DNA of 64,000 nucleotides from Bacteroidota bacterium (GTDB taxonomy: Bacteria; Bacteroidota; Bacteroidia; Bacteroidales; Lentimicrobiaceae): assembly GCA_023441805.1 (NCBI GenBank), contig JAEZNO010000014.1, forward strand, positions 1 to 64,000, written 5' to 3'. This document shows positions 16,121-24,843 of the stretch, piece after piece; position 1 is the first letter of the stretch; the number at the start of each line of letters is the position of its first letter. Under the pieces are notes generated by a model. It had not been told where the DNA came from and did not search any database. It was given only the letters and a program-made list of their open reading frames with translations. Both the position numbers and the translations under genes were made by a program.

Positions 16121-16876
16121 TTAAATTGGGGCAATAGTCTCAGAACGAACCCAACCCTTGCTACCATTAGCTATACGAATTTCCTTCCATCCCGAAAGTT
16201 GATCTATGATCTCAACTTTTAACCCTTCATGAATGACAAAAAGATCAATACCTGATTCTTCAGGTGAACTTTTAACGGGTAATGAAGCAGCAAATACAAT
16301 AGCTTCATCCCGATTTAATGCCTTATGGAAAGTTTCGTACGAAATAATGAAAACTATACCGGCAAATAAAAACAAGACTAATCCGGTAGTCAATAATATT
16401 TTTCGGATTCGTATTGATGTGGATAAGAGAAAGAAAGTAAGAATGATGAAAAATAGTGCAAAGAGAACTACAGCGATAATCGCCCAGGTGTCGGGTGATA
16501 GTTTTATTTTAAGATCTTCCCACCATCTTTCATAGAATATTAAAGGAAGGACATCTATTTTATCAATGATTTGATTATTGGCAACTCTTAAATTGTAGTT
16601 AAGATCTTCATTTCCCGGATCAAGTTTTAGTGCTCTTTCATAAAATAGTATGGCAGAAGGAATCTCATCTGATTTGAAATAAGCATTGCCAAGGTTATAG
16701 TATAACTCAGGTGAAGCATATCCCATATCTATCACCTTTTTATAATGCATAATTGCACTATCGTAATCACCTGATTTATACAATTGATTTGCTGTGGTAA
16801 TTTCAAGTTGCAAATTGGCAGCAAAGGATGCTGTCATTTGGATTAACAGGAACAACAAGAAGATAATTTTTCTCAT
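16121..16876 (-). CDS. batE: BatE: TPR and SH3-like membrane protein
   Basis: Start taken at ATG 16874-16876 (251 residues), where a signal peptide begins (MRKIIFLLFLLIQMTASFA); an ATG at 16921 would overlap batD. TPR repeats cover about 20-100 (LYKSGDYDSAIMHYKKVI, YYNLGNAYFKSDEIPSAI), two membrane segments follow (about 130-155 and 160-180), then an SH3-like C-terminus with KEIRIANGSKGWV. This is the BatE layout. It is the last gene of the moxR-bat operon, 10 bp after batD. Confidence 0.85.
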   Translation of the reverse strand: MRKIIFLLFLLIQMTASFAANLQLEITTANQLYKSGDYDSAIMHYKKVIDMGYASPELYYNLGNAYFKSDEIPSAILFYERALKLDPGNEDLNYNLRVANNQIIDKIDVLPLIFYERWWEDLKIKLSPDTWAIIAVVLFALFFIILTFFLLSTSIRIRKILLTTGLVLFLFAGIVFIISYETFHKALNRDEAIVFAASLPVKSSPEESGIDLFVIHEGLKVEIIDQLSGWKEIRIANGSKGWVRSETIAPI

Positions 16877-16886
16877 AACTTGTATC

Positions 16887-18728
16887 TTATTTGAGTTCTT
16901 GTTCAGTTTGAGTGATAACATTCATAGCTTCAGTATAGAGATTACTCATGATCTCTGATTTATCGCCCGGTGCAAAGCGGGCGAACTCACAATTGTTCAA
17001 GGTGCTGATATACTTACTGATTAGTTCTTCCTTAACGTTCTTTTTCTGAAGTGCCGCTGAAACAGAATCAATTGAAAGCATGGCACGCGGAAGGTTGAAT
17101 TTATCGCTTAGGTAGCCCCATAATGCATTGGAAATTTCATTACAGAAGGAAGTTTGATTGCCTTGTTTAAGGTACAATTCAGCAGCTTTAAGCCTTTTTC
17201 GCGCAATACCGGTCGCTTTCTTATTTCTCATGAGGGCAACATTGCTGCGCTTCTTGAGCTCTTTCTGCCAAATAATTATGAATATTACGAAAAGTATTAA
17301 AGGTGAAGCAAGCAAAATCCAAAACAGGGGTGAGCCATAAAAGAAGTGGTTGATAGGTTTTAACTTAAAAATGCCTGTTTGTATAAACCTGATATCTGTT
17401 CCTATATATTGTAAATCCTGTTTATCGGCACCCGAACTTACGTAAGCTTCATTGCCTGTGCCTTTCTCAACCGTGATATCAAAATTGGGAGTGTTAAGTG
17501 TTCTGTATGAACCACTTTCCAGATTAAAATAAACAAACGAGGCAGGTTTTATGGTGTATTTGCCATGATTGCGTGGTACAATTAGATATTCAAACGTTCG
17601 ACTTCCCGACATGCCACCATCTGTTGTACGTACATTGTCTGTTATCTTTGGATCATACACTTCAAAATCGGGAGGAAACACAAAGTTGGGTTTATCAATC
17701 ATCTTTATGTTGCCTCTTCCTGTGACTGTGAATTTTAATGTTAAAGCATCATTTGCTTTAAGTGTAGTTTTGTCAACTGTTGCATTGATATTGTAGGAAC
17801 CTACTGCTCCGTTGAAGTCTTTATTTCCGGCTTCAGGCAGTGGCCTTACATCCAAAGTGATTGAATTTGAAGCAAGGGTTTTTTGCACATTTTGGTAATT
17901 TCGACCAAAAAAGCTGTCATTGAAAAAATCATCAAATGGATCATTTGAACGGCGGCGTTTAACCTCAACCTGAGCAATAACATCTAATTCAAGGGGATCA
18001 ATAGTTAATTTACCTGATTTCTGTGCAAAAAGTGCATCCTTTTTAATTTCTGCAACATTGTATTCCAGACCGTTAACTACTTCCTTGTACTGTTTATAGT
18101 TGACATTGTTTTCAAGTAAGTTTTCTTTCCAGAAACCGGTTAAAGCAGGAGATTTTTTAATTGCCATGTCGGAAATCGGTACCCGGGTATATAATTTATA
18201 TGTAACTATTACCTGCTCACCCTGATACGGATTATTTTTACTGACTGCCGCGCGTATAAATAGATTTTTTGAACTGACATCGGCTCCTGATCGAGTGTCT
18301 TGTTGTTGAGTGTTTTGTTGTGATGGGTTGCCTTTTACAACTTTTATGGTGATAGGGGAGGATTGATATGTTTTTCCGTCAACAACAATTGATGCTGATC
18401 CAACGGTAAAGGTTCCTTCTTTAACAGCCTGAACAGTGTATGTATATGTGTTTTCAACAGAGCGGGTGACTTTATTATTGATAATCTGCATGCTACTGCT
18501 CGACCCGCGATTAGGACCGGAAAGTAATGAAAAATCCCTGAGAGAAGGAGCTTTAAAGCCATCACCATCAGCATTTACACTGAAAACTAATCTGAATCGA
18601 TCGCCAACTGCAACCTGTTCGGGAGCAGTGGCAGTAAACCGAACATCCTGGCTAAAGCAGTTAGATATTGCAAGAAACAGGAAGAGTACAGGAATAAGAA
18701 ACTTGCTATTCACTGATTTTATACTCAT
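16887..18728 (-). CDS. batD: BatD protein (oxygen tolerance/aerotolerance family)
   Basis: A 613-residue protein with a signal peptide (cleaved near NCFSQ), several Ig-like beta domains beginning VRFTATAPEQVAVGDRF and including GANDALTLKFTVTGRGNIK-like and RTFEYLIVPRNHGKY blocks, a C-terminal membrane segment (about 475-497) and a cytosolic helical tail. This is the BatD family. The bat genes were linked to aerotolerance in Bacteroides fragilis and to envelope stress in other phyla; the mechanism is unsettled. It is placed between batC (32 bp upstream) and batE. Confidence 0.92.
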   Translation of the reverse strand: MSIKSVNSKFLIPVLFLFLAISNCFSQDVRFTATAPEQVAVGDRFRLVFSVNADGDGFKAPSLRDFSLLSGPNRGSSSSMQIINNKVTRSVENTYTYTVQAVKEGTFTVGSASIVVDGKTYQSSPITIKVVKGNPSQQNTQQQDTRSGADVSSKNLFIRAAVSKNNPYQGEQVIVTYKLYTRVPISDMAIKKSPALTGFWKENLLENNVNYKQYKEVVNGLEYNVAEIKKDALFAQKSGKLTIDPLELDVIAQVEVKRRRSNDPFDDFFNDSFFGRNYQNVQKTLASNSITLDVRPLPEAGNKDFNGAVGSYNINATVDKTTLKANDALTLKFTVTGRGNIKMIDKPNFVFPPDFEVYDPKITDNVRTTDGGMSGSRTFEYLIVPRNHGKYTIKPASFVYFNLESGSYRTLNTPNFDITVEKGTGNEAYVSSGADKQDLQYIGTDIRFIQTGIFKLKPINHFFYGSPLFWILLASPLILFVIFIIIWQKELKKRSNVALMRNKKATGIARKRLKAAELYLKQGNQTSFCNEISNALWGYLSDKFNLPRAMLSIDSVSAALQKKNVKEELISKYISTLNNCEFARFAPGDKSEIMSNLYTEAMNVITQTEQELK

Positions 18729-18760
18729 ATACCGCAGCGTATTTCAACTTTAATTAATAA

Positions 18761-19447
18761 TTACCAGTCTTTTTCAACCTGAACAGGAACAGCTTTGACT
18801 TTTTGCTTATTGACTTTATCGAGCGTTTTCTGTTCATCATTATTCAATGCCTGCAACATTCTTTCAGCATCTTTTTTTGATAGCTGAGCTTTTTGCTGCT
18901 GCTGTTTATCATCGGGTTGCTGATTTCCTTCGTCAGATTGTGATTGTTGCTGCTGCTTATCCTTATCATCATTCTTATCGCTATTATCACCTTTCTGATT
19001 CTGTTGTTGCTGTTGTAATTGCAGCTTATTTAATGCATAAACCAGATTGTACCGTGTGTCTTCATCTGTCGGGTTGATCCTTAACGATTGTTTGTATGCA
19101 TCAACAGCTTCCTGATATTTCTCCTCTTTGAGCAATGCATTTCCTAGATTATGATAAGATGCTGCTTTTTGTTGCTTCTGATCAGGGTTGACCTTATTTA
19201 ATGCATTCAGATAGTTGTTTGCTGCCTCTTCATAACTATCCTGCTTATATAGTGAGTTTCCCAGATTATAGGAACCTTTGAGTGAGCGTGGCTCTTTCTC
19301 GAGTGCTTTCCTGTAACTGATTTCAGCTTCTTTATATTTACCGTCACCGTAATAACCATTTCCCTTACGAACAACCTTATTCTCAGCCTGTGAGAATGAT
19401 TGCATGGCTGTGAAAAAGATCATTACTAATACCAATTTAGCTCTCAT
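18761..19447 (-). CDS. batC: BatC: TPR protein with Gln-rich linker
   Basis: A 228-residue secreted or periplasmic protein: signal peptide (about 1-19), three TPR units (GNGYYGDGKYKEAEISYRKA, SYNLGNSLYKQDSYEEAA, YHNLGNALLKEEKYQEAV), then a low-complexity Q/D/K tract (about 145-190) and a Lys-rich tail (VNKQKVKAVPVQVEKDW). TPR plus a Q-rich tail is the usual BatC form. Its ATG overlaps the batB stop (19444-19447), so the two are translationally coupled. Confidence 0.9.
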   Translation of the reverse strand: MRAKLVLVMIFFTAMQSFSQAENKVVRKGNGYYGDGKYKEAEISYRKALEKEPRSLKGSYNLGNSLYKQDSYEEAANNYLNALNKVNPDQKQQKAASYHNLGNALLKEEKYQEAVDAYKQSLRINPTDEDTRYNLVYALNKLQLQQQQQNQKGDNSDKNDDKDKQQQQSQSDEGNQQPDDKQQQQKAQLSKKDAERMLQALNNDEQKTLDKVNKQKVKAVPVQVEKDW

Positions 19448-20487
19448 TTCCTTACTACGTTTGGATTAAAGATATTAAATTTATCAGCTAAACGACTTTT
19501 CCGCTCATTAATTATATAATTGATGAAAATCAATATCAGAGCTATACCAATGAAGTATTGAAATTTATCCTCATAATCTGAATAACTTTTCACATCATAA
19601 GTGTTTTGCTCAAGCCGTTTAATTTCATCAAAGATCTTATTTAAACCGACTTGTGTATTACTAGCTCTAACATAAATTCCCTTTCCATTTTCGGCAATTT
19701 GTTGAAGCATTGTCTCATCAAGACGTGTAATAATAGTAGAACCTGACTTATCTTTCTTAAAGCCGGTCATTACACCATTCTTATATTGTGGTATAGGTGC
19801 ACCTTCAGCCAAGCCCAATCCAATGGTATATATCCTTATTCCTTGTTCGGTAGCCTCAGCAACTTTTGCAAGTGCTTCTTCATCGTGGTTTTCCCCATCA
19901 GTAATAATGATTATGGCTTTCCCTGATTTCTCAACATTGAATTGTGTCTGTGCCATTTCAATTGCGTTTCCTATGGATGTACCCTGTACAGGAACTAAAT
20001 CAGTGGAAACTGTTGATAGCATTAGTTTAGCAGCAGCATAATCAGTTGTGATTGGAAGTTGGGTATATGCTTTACCCGCAAAAACCACCAAACCTATACG
20101 GTCATTTTCTAAATCATCAATCAATCGGTTAATTGACTGTTTGGCTCTTTCAATTCTGCTTGGCTTAATATCCTGAGCCAGCATACTGTTTGAAACATCA
20201 AGTGCAATAACAATATCAATACCTTTACGCTTAACTTTTTCGAGTTGTGATCCCATCTGGGGATTGGCGATAGCAATGAATATGGCTGCCAGTGTCAAAA
20301 GATTAAGGAAAAATTTAAAATGATTTCGCCAAACTGATCTTGAAGGCATCATGAGTGAAATTACATTCTCATCACCCATCTTTTTTATAGCCCTTCTCTT
20401 CCAACGGAAATAGATGATGTAAATTAATACCAGAACTGGTATTAACCACATCAAATTTAAATATCCAAGATGCTCAAACCTAAACAT
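19444..20487 (-). CDS. batB: BatB: VWA-domain membrane protein
   Basis: A 347-residue protein with two N-terminal membrane segments (about 9-27 and 58-76), a von Willebrand A domain with an intact MIDAS motif DVSNS (D97, S99, S101), a second MIDAS loop ITDGENHDE, and a C-terminal membrane anchor (about 312-330). Two VWA proteins in tandem (batA, batB) are characteristic of the operon. It is expected to form a metal-dependent complex at the inner membrane with the MoxR ATPase and BatC/D/E. Confidence 0.93.
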   Translation of the reverse strand: MFRFEHLGYLNLMWLIPVLVLIYIIYFRWKRRAIKKMGDENVISLMMPSRSVWRNHFKFFLNLLTLAAIFIAIANPQMGSQLEKVKRKGIDIVIALDVSNSMLAQDIKPSRIERAKQSINRLIDDLENDRIGLVVFAGKAYTQLPITTDYAAAKLMLSTVSTDLVPVQGTSIGNAIEMAQTQFNVEKSGKAIIIITDGENHDEEALAKVAEATEQGIRIYTIGLGLAEGAPIPQYKNGVMTGFKKDKSGSTIITRLDETMLQQIAENGKGIYVRASNTQVGLNKIFDEIKRLEQNTYDVKSYSDYEDKFQYFIGIALILIFINYIINERKSRLADKFNIFNPNVVRK

Positions 20488-20504
20488 GCTCTTGTCCTCT
20501 TTAA

Positions 20505-21506
20505 CTATGGAAACCTTCTAAGTATGGTTAATGAAATTAAAACATCAATTAAAAGCAGTCCCAGTGCCCCAAAAGCGAAAGGATGAAACTCTTCCTTTTT
20601 CTTACGGAATTCTGTAACGTCAATTTTTGATTTCTCAAGCTTATCTATTTCAGCATATATTTCCTGTAGTTTCTTTTTATTAGTTGCTCTGAAATATTGT
20701 CCGTCAGTCATTTGAGCAATCTGCTTCAACAGAGGTTCATCTATTCTTACCGGTACCTGCTGATACTGAATGCCAAAGGGAGTTTCTATAGGATGCGGTG
20801 CTGTTCCAATTGTTCCAACACCTATAGTGTAAACTCTTAAACCATAAACCTTTGCAATCTCTGATGCCGAAAGAGGATCTATAAACCCCCTATTGTTTTC
20901 GCCATCAGTTAGAAGTATGATTACTTTGCTTATTGCCTGACTTTCTTTCAAACGGTTAACTGCTGTCCCCAAGCCATCCCCAATTGCAGTGCCATCTTCA
21001 ATCATACCGCTTTTTACTTCATCAATAAGATTAAGCAGAATCCCATGATCGGTGGTCAGTGGGCATTGTGTAAAGCTCTCACCGCTAAAAACAACTAAAC
21101 CAATGCGATCACTAACACGTCCTTTAATGAAATCCTTAGCAACAGCTTTAGCTGCTTCAAGACGGTTTGGCCTGAAATCTTCAGCTAACATACTGGTTGA
21201 AATATCCATTGCCATTATAATATCAATACCTTCAACATTCACATCCTGACGTGAAGTTGTTGATTGAGGTCGAGCTATTGCAACTATCAGAAGTGAAAAG
21301 ACGATTATGCGCATCATCCAGGTCCCATATAGTAGATATTCTTTCCATCTTCTTTTTCTTTTAGGGAATATTGAAAGATCAGATATCTGGAATGTAGGAT
21401 AGCTTTTTGAACCTCTGAACCAATACCATGCGATGGCTGCCGGAACAAACAGTAAGAGCCAGAATGCTTCAGGATTGGCAAATTTAATATGTTCAAAGAT
21501 GCTCAT
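20505..21506 (-). CDS. batA: BatA: VWA-domain membrane protein
   Basis: A 333-residue paralogue of BatB with the same plan: N-terminal membrane segments (about 13-29 and 62-79), MIDAS motif DISTS (D101, S103, S105), LTDGENNRG, and a C-terminal hydrophobic anchor. Its first four bases overlap the stop of the upstream gene (ATGA, 21503-21506). BatA and BatB share the SMLAxD motif after the MIDAS serine, indicating an old duplication within the operon. Confidence 0.93.
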   Translation of the reverse strand: MSIFEHIKFANPEAFWLLLFVPAAIAWYWFRGSKSYPTFQISDLSIFPKRKRRWKEYLLYGTWMMRIIVFSLLIVAIARPQSTTSRQDVNVEGIDIIMAMDISTSMLAEDFRPNRLEAAKAVAKDFIKGRVSDRIGLVVFSGESFTQCPLTTDHGILLNLIDEVKSGMIEDGTAIGDGLGTAVNRLKESQAISKVIILLTDGENNRGFIDPLSASEIAKVYGLRVYTIGVGTIGTAPHPIETPFGIQYQQVPVRIDEPLLKQIAQMTDGQYFRATNKKKLQEIYAEIDKLEKSKIDVTEFRKKKEEFHPFAFGALGLLLIDVLISLTILRRFP

Positions 21507-22498
21507 TGTATTGATGTCTCATTATTTACTTCAACCTGCACTTCTTTTTTATTAGCGATGTTATTCTGCTGAGGAATAGTGTTTCTGACAAACTCAAAAC
21601 TATATTGCAAACTTTGCTCATTTTCATAAACTCCCGGTTGCGCTTTAGCAAATTTTGCCATATCAGATAGCGAAAGCACATTCTTCAGGGATGACATTGG
21701 CTTTTCATCAGTAATATGAGGTTTCATAGCCTCAATAATCTCTGAAGAAGTCATTTCAACTGCATTTACATTATATCTTGCCTCGAAATATTCACGCAAA
21801 ATATCAGTAAGCTGGGTATAATATTCCTTAATATCGCCTTTTTGCCATACCTGTTGATTTTTCAACTCCTCAAGTTTTTGAAGAGCAATTTCCCATGCCG
21901 GTATCTTTATTTTTGGTTGAGGTTTCTCAACAGGAGCAACTTTGCGTCTCTTCAAATAATACAACAAACCATAAACAATGGCTCCCAATAAGAGAAGACC
22001 GGCAATCCAGGGTAATAATTCTCTGAAAGTAAGTGGAGCTTTTATTATTGGTTTGATATCTTTAATGTCAGCCGCAGGATCAATTTTTACCTTAAAAACC
22101 TCAAAAAGTAAAGGTTCAGTGGTCAGATTTTCAGTTATACCATTTTTCTGTACTTCAAAAGTTATCGGTGGAAAAACAATAAATCCTGTGTCAAATGAAG
22201 TGATGGCAATTGATTGCCTGAGAACCTTATTCGTTGATCCTTCGGCAATTATTGTGTCGATAGGTGATTTTGAAATTACTTCAATTGATTTAGTGATAGT
22301 ATCACCAATTGACGGCCATATCACTTTATCAGAGCCTGAAAGGGGAAGTTCAAGAGTAACTTTCACTTGTCCACCGATAGGGAATTTCAGTGAATCAGCT
22401 TTAATGGTTTGGGCCTCAACAATTATTGAAGACAACAGGAACAACAATACTAAAGACCCTGATCGCAATATATTATTTAGAATTACCGAGTACTTCAT
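21503..22498 (-). CDS. DUF4381-like membrane protein of the bat operon
   Basis: A 331-residue protein: signal peptide (cleaved near VEAQT), a beta-rich periplasmic domain (about 30-155), one membrane segment (about 167-187, LPWIAGLLLLGAIVYGLLYY), then a basic cytosolic helical domain (YLKRRKVAPVEKPQP; YTQLTDILREYFEARYNV). This resembles the DUF4381-type protein regularly found between DUF58 and the VWA genes in such operons. It is coupled to batA by a 4-bp overlap and lies 9 bp after the DUF58 gene. A BatD-like beta domain suggests it contacts the same partners. Confidence 0.75.
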   Translation of the reverse strand: MKYSVILNNILRSGSLVLLFLLSSIIVEAQTIKADSLKFPIGGQVKVTLELPLSGSDKVIWPSIGDTITKSIEVISKSPIDTIIAEGSTNKVLRQSIAITSFDTGFIVFPPITFEVQKNGITENLTTEPLLFEVFKVKIDPAADIKDIKPIIKAPLTFRELLPWIAGLLLLGAIVYGLLYYLKRRKVAPVEKPQPKIKIPAWEIALQKLEELKNQQVWQKGDIKEYYTQLTDILREYFEARYNVNAVEMTSSEIIEAMKPHITDEKPMSSLKNVLSLSDMAKFAKAQPGVYENEQSLQYSFEFVRNTIPQQNNIANKKEVQVEVNNETSIQ

Positions 22499-22507
22499 GA
22501 TCTTTTG

Positions 22508-23383
22508 CTATTTTCTTGCTTCTCTTGCCCTGAATAGATTTAACAATGGTTTAACGTAGTCCTGTCCGGTATACATGCGAGCATAATCAACTCCGCTTCT
22601 CTTAAAAGTCGATTCCAGAAAATCCATTCTGGCTTTTGCTTTTCGTCCAAATTCATTTCTGATAACCTTATCAGAAGTATCGACCCATACACTCTTATTC
22701 AATTCTTTTGTATATACCTGAACTAATCCGATATCAGGTAATCTGAGCTCAGTAGTGTCAATTATCTGCAATGCAGCCAGATCATGCTTGTTTCCTGCAA
22801 TCTTTAGTGCATCTTCGAAATTTGTATCGATAAAATCTGATAACAGAAATGCAGTGCACCTCTTCTTCATGCCATTGGTTAAAAAGCGAAGGGCTTCCGA
22901 AATGTTAGTCTTCTGGCTCTGAGGCTTGAAATCGATCAGCTCTCTGATTATCCTTAATATATGTGTGAGACCTTTTTGTGGTGGTATAAACTTCTCAATT
23001 ATATCACTGAAAAATATAACACCCACCTTATCATTATTATGTATAGCAGAAAATGCCAGCAATGCTGAAACTTCAGTCATCAAATCTTCTTTAAGCAAAG
23101 ATCTGGTTCCGTACTCATTCGAACCACTGACATCGACGAGAATCATCACCGTCAATTCACGTTCTTCATCAAACACCTTAATATAAGGATGATTAAAACG
23201 TGCTGTAACATTCCAATCAATATTTCTAATGTCATCGCCATACTGATACTCCCGTACTTCGCTAAAAGCCATACCACGACCTTTAAAGGCACTATGATAT
23301 TCACCTGAGAATATCTGGTTTGATAACCCACGTGATTTGATCTCTATTTTACGTACTTTCTTTAAGATATCAGAGGTTTCCAT
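22508..23383 (-). CDS. DUF58 domain-containing protein
   Basis: A 291-residue soluble protein with the DUF58 core motif GEYHSAFKGRGMAFSEVREY followed by GDDIRNIDWNVTARF, and a VWA-like region beginning with ILVDVSGSNEYG. DUF58 proteins accompany MoxR ATPases and VWA proteins and are thought to be adaptors or substrates. The gene is second in the operon, after moxR with a 113-bp gap that contains no obvious terminator, and before the DUF4381-like gene. Confidence 0.92.
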   Translation of the reverse strand: METSDILKKVRKIEIKSRGLSNQIFSGEYHSAFKGRGMAFSEVREYQYGDDIRNIDWNVTARFNHPYIKVFDEERELTVMILVDVSGSNEYGTRSLLKEDLMTEVSALLAFSAIHNNDKVGVIFFSDIIEKFIPPQKGLTHILRIIRELIDFKPQSQKTNISEALRFLTNGMKKRCTAFLLSDFIDTNFEDALKIAGNKHDLAALQIIDTTELRLPDIGLVQVYTKELNKSVWVDTSDKVIRNEFGRKAKARMDFLESTFKRSGVDYARMYTGQDYVKPLLNLFRAREARK

Positions 23384-23496
23384 GCATTAATACTTATTAT
23401 TGCATTCAGGCATTCTGGATTGTTAGTCTCAATTCCACTGTTTGGTGAACAATTTGAAGCCAAGCGTACTTACTTAAGGTGAAATTTTATTAGTAA

Positions 23497-24489
23497 TTAT
23501 GGTACCTCAACAGTATTGAGAATTTCATTGATTATCTCGTTTGTAGTGATATTCTCAGCTTCTGCTTCATATGTAAGACCAATCCTATGGCGTAAAACAT
23601 CGTGTGCAATAGCTCTAACATCTTCAGGTATGACATAACCCCTTCTCTTTATAAATGCATAAGCTTTTGCAGCGAGTGCGAGATTTATACTTGCCCTTGG
23701 AGAAGCACCATAAGAGATTAAAGGTTCAAATTTCTTGAGCTTGTTGTCGGCCGGAAACCTAGTAGTGAATACTATATCAGTTATATAGTTTTCTATTTTC
23801 TCGTCTAAGTAAACTTCACGTGTCAGATTTCTGGCATTAATAATCTGTTCAGGCTTTATTATTGTTTTTGTAGAAGGAATACCCTCATTCATATTTTGCC
23901 TCATGATGAGTTTTTCTTCCTCTCTTGTAGGATATCCAATGAGTACTTTCAGCATAAAGCGGTCGACTTGGGCTTCCGGCAAAGGATAAGTACCTTCCTG
24001 CTCGATGGGGTTTTGTGTTGCAAGTACCAGAAATGGCTCGGAAAGTGGATATGTTTGCTCACCTATTGTGACTTGCCGTTCCTGCATTGCTTCCAGTAAT
24101 GCACTTTGCACCTTAGCTGGTGAACGGTTAATTTCATCTGCCAATATGAAGTTTGCAAAGATTGGCCCCTTCTTAACAGTAAATTCTTCACTTTTTGGAC
24201 TGTAAATCATTGTGCCGGTTAAGTCGGCCGGTAAAAGATCAGGAGTAAATTGAATACGGCTGAATCGGGCATCAATGATATTGGCAAGTGATTTAATAGC
24301 CAAAGTTTTAGCTAAACCTGGTACTCCTTCAAGGAGTATGTGTCCGTTTGAGAGCAAACCTATAAGTAATCGTTCAACCATATGTTTCTGTCCAACGATC
24401 ACCCGGTGCATTTCCATGTCAATCAAGTCAATAAATGCACTCTCTTTCTGAATGCGTTCATTTAATTCCTTAATATCAGTCTCAATCAT
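23497..24489 (-). CDS. moxR: MoxR family AAA+ ATPase
   Basis: Start taken at ATG 24487-24489 (330 residues); a GTG at 24516 would add nine residues but lies within the promoter. Walker A GVPGLAKT (about 55-62), Walker B/DEIN motif in ILADEINRSP, sensor 1 in LATQNP and an arginine-rich lid domain (SPRASINLALAAKAYA) place it in the MoxR/RavA group. Such ATPases act as chaperones that remodel VWA-domain partners. It leads the DUF58-DUF4381-batABCDE operon. A TATTTTTG -7 element at 24505-24512 gives a very short leader. Confidence 0.95.
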   Translation of the reverse strand: MIETDIKELNERIQKESAFIDLIDMEMHRVIVGQKHMVERLLIGLLSNGHILLEGVPGLAKTLAIKSLANIIDARFSRIQFTPDLLPADLTGTMIYSPKSEEFTVKKGPIFANFILADEINRSPAKVQSALLEAMQERQVTIGEQTYPLSEPFLVLATQNPIEQEGTYPLPEAQVDRFMLKVLIGYPTREEEKLIMRQNMNEGIPSTKTIIKPEQIINARNLTREVYLDEKIENYITDIVFTTRFPADNKLKKFEPLISYGASPRASINLALAAKAYAFIKRRGYVIPEDVRAIAHDVLRHRIGLTYEAEAENITTNEIINEILNTVEVP

Positions 24490-24504
24490 AAATTCTATTT
24501 TTTG

Positions 24505-24512
24505 CAAAAATA
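24505..24512 (-). promoter_or_regulatory. TAnnTTTG -7 element for the moxR-bat operon
   Basis: Minus strand TATTTTTG, 15 bp before the moxR ATG at 24489. It lies inside the frame that would be used by the GTG start at 24516 and therefore argues for the ATG. Confidence 0.45.
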
Positions 24513-24684
24513 CCACCAGTTATATGAGATATAGGGTTTGGTGCTGTTAAAAATTGTTAAAGGTCGATATATGAAGAATATTTAATTTCTCTGAAGGGCA
24601 ATCTTCTTTATGGGGCTTGATTTTTAATGTTGAATTTTTTAAAAATTACGCTTATCTTTGAATGTAAATTGGTTGGCATTTTTA

Positions 24685-24692
24685 TACCTTTG
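24685..24692 (+). promoter_or_regulatory. TAnnTTTG -7 element for the T9SS gene pair
   Basis: TACCTTTG with a TTTG at 24657-24660 upstream (24-bp spacing, longer than the usual 19-21). Transcription from here gives a leader of about 145 nt. The alternative is TATCTTTG at 24653-24660. Confidence 0.4.
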
Positions 24693-24843
24693 CCCACCGT
24701 GAGGGATTATTAGATTTAAATCAGGAATTTGAAACATTAAACCATTAAAAAATTACACAGGCTGCTTGTATATGTTGTATTTTGACGTAACTTGTGCCGC
24801 TATTTTACAAGCCTAACAACAAATTTTTATAAACTGAAATTAT

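Larger units (their letters stand above)
24490..24843. other. 354-bp divergent intergenic region with T9SS gene leader
   Basis: No gene seen. It separates moxR (minus) from the T9SS propeller gene (plus). It holds two plus-strand TAnnTTTG elements (TATCTTTG 24653-24660; TACCTTTG 24685-24692) and then a leader of about 150 nt. In that leader a stem is possible between AGGCT-gc-TTGTA (24759-24770) and TACAAGCCT (24806-24814), with a 35-nt loop. Confidence 0.55.

Noticed and set aside
21978..22559. 193-residue plus-strand open frame
   Set aside because: Antisense shadow of the DUF4381-like gene; the minus-strand gene has a signal peptide, a membrane helix and operon context.
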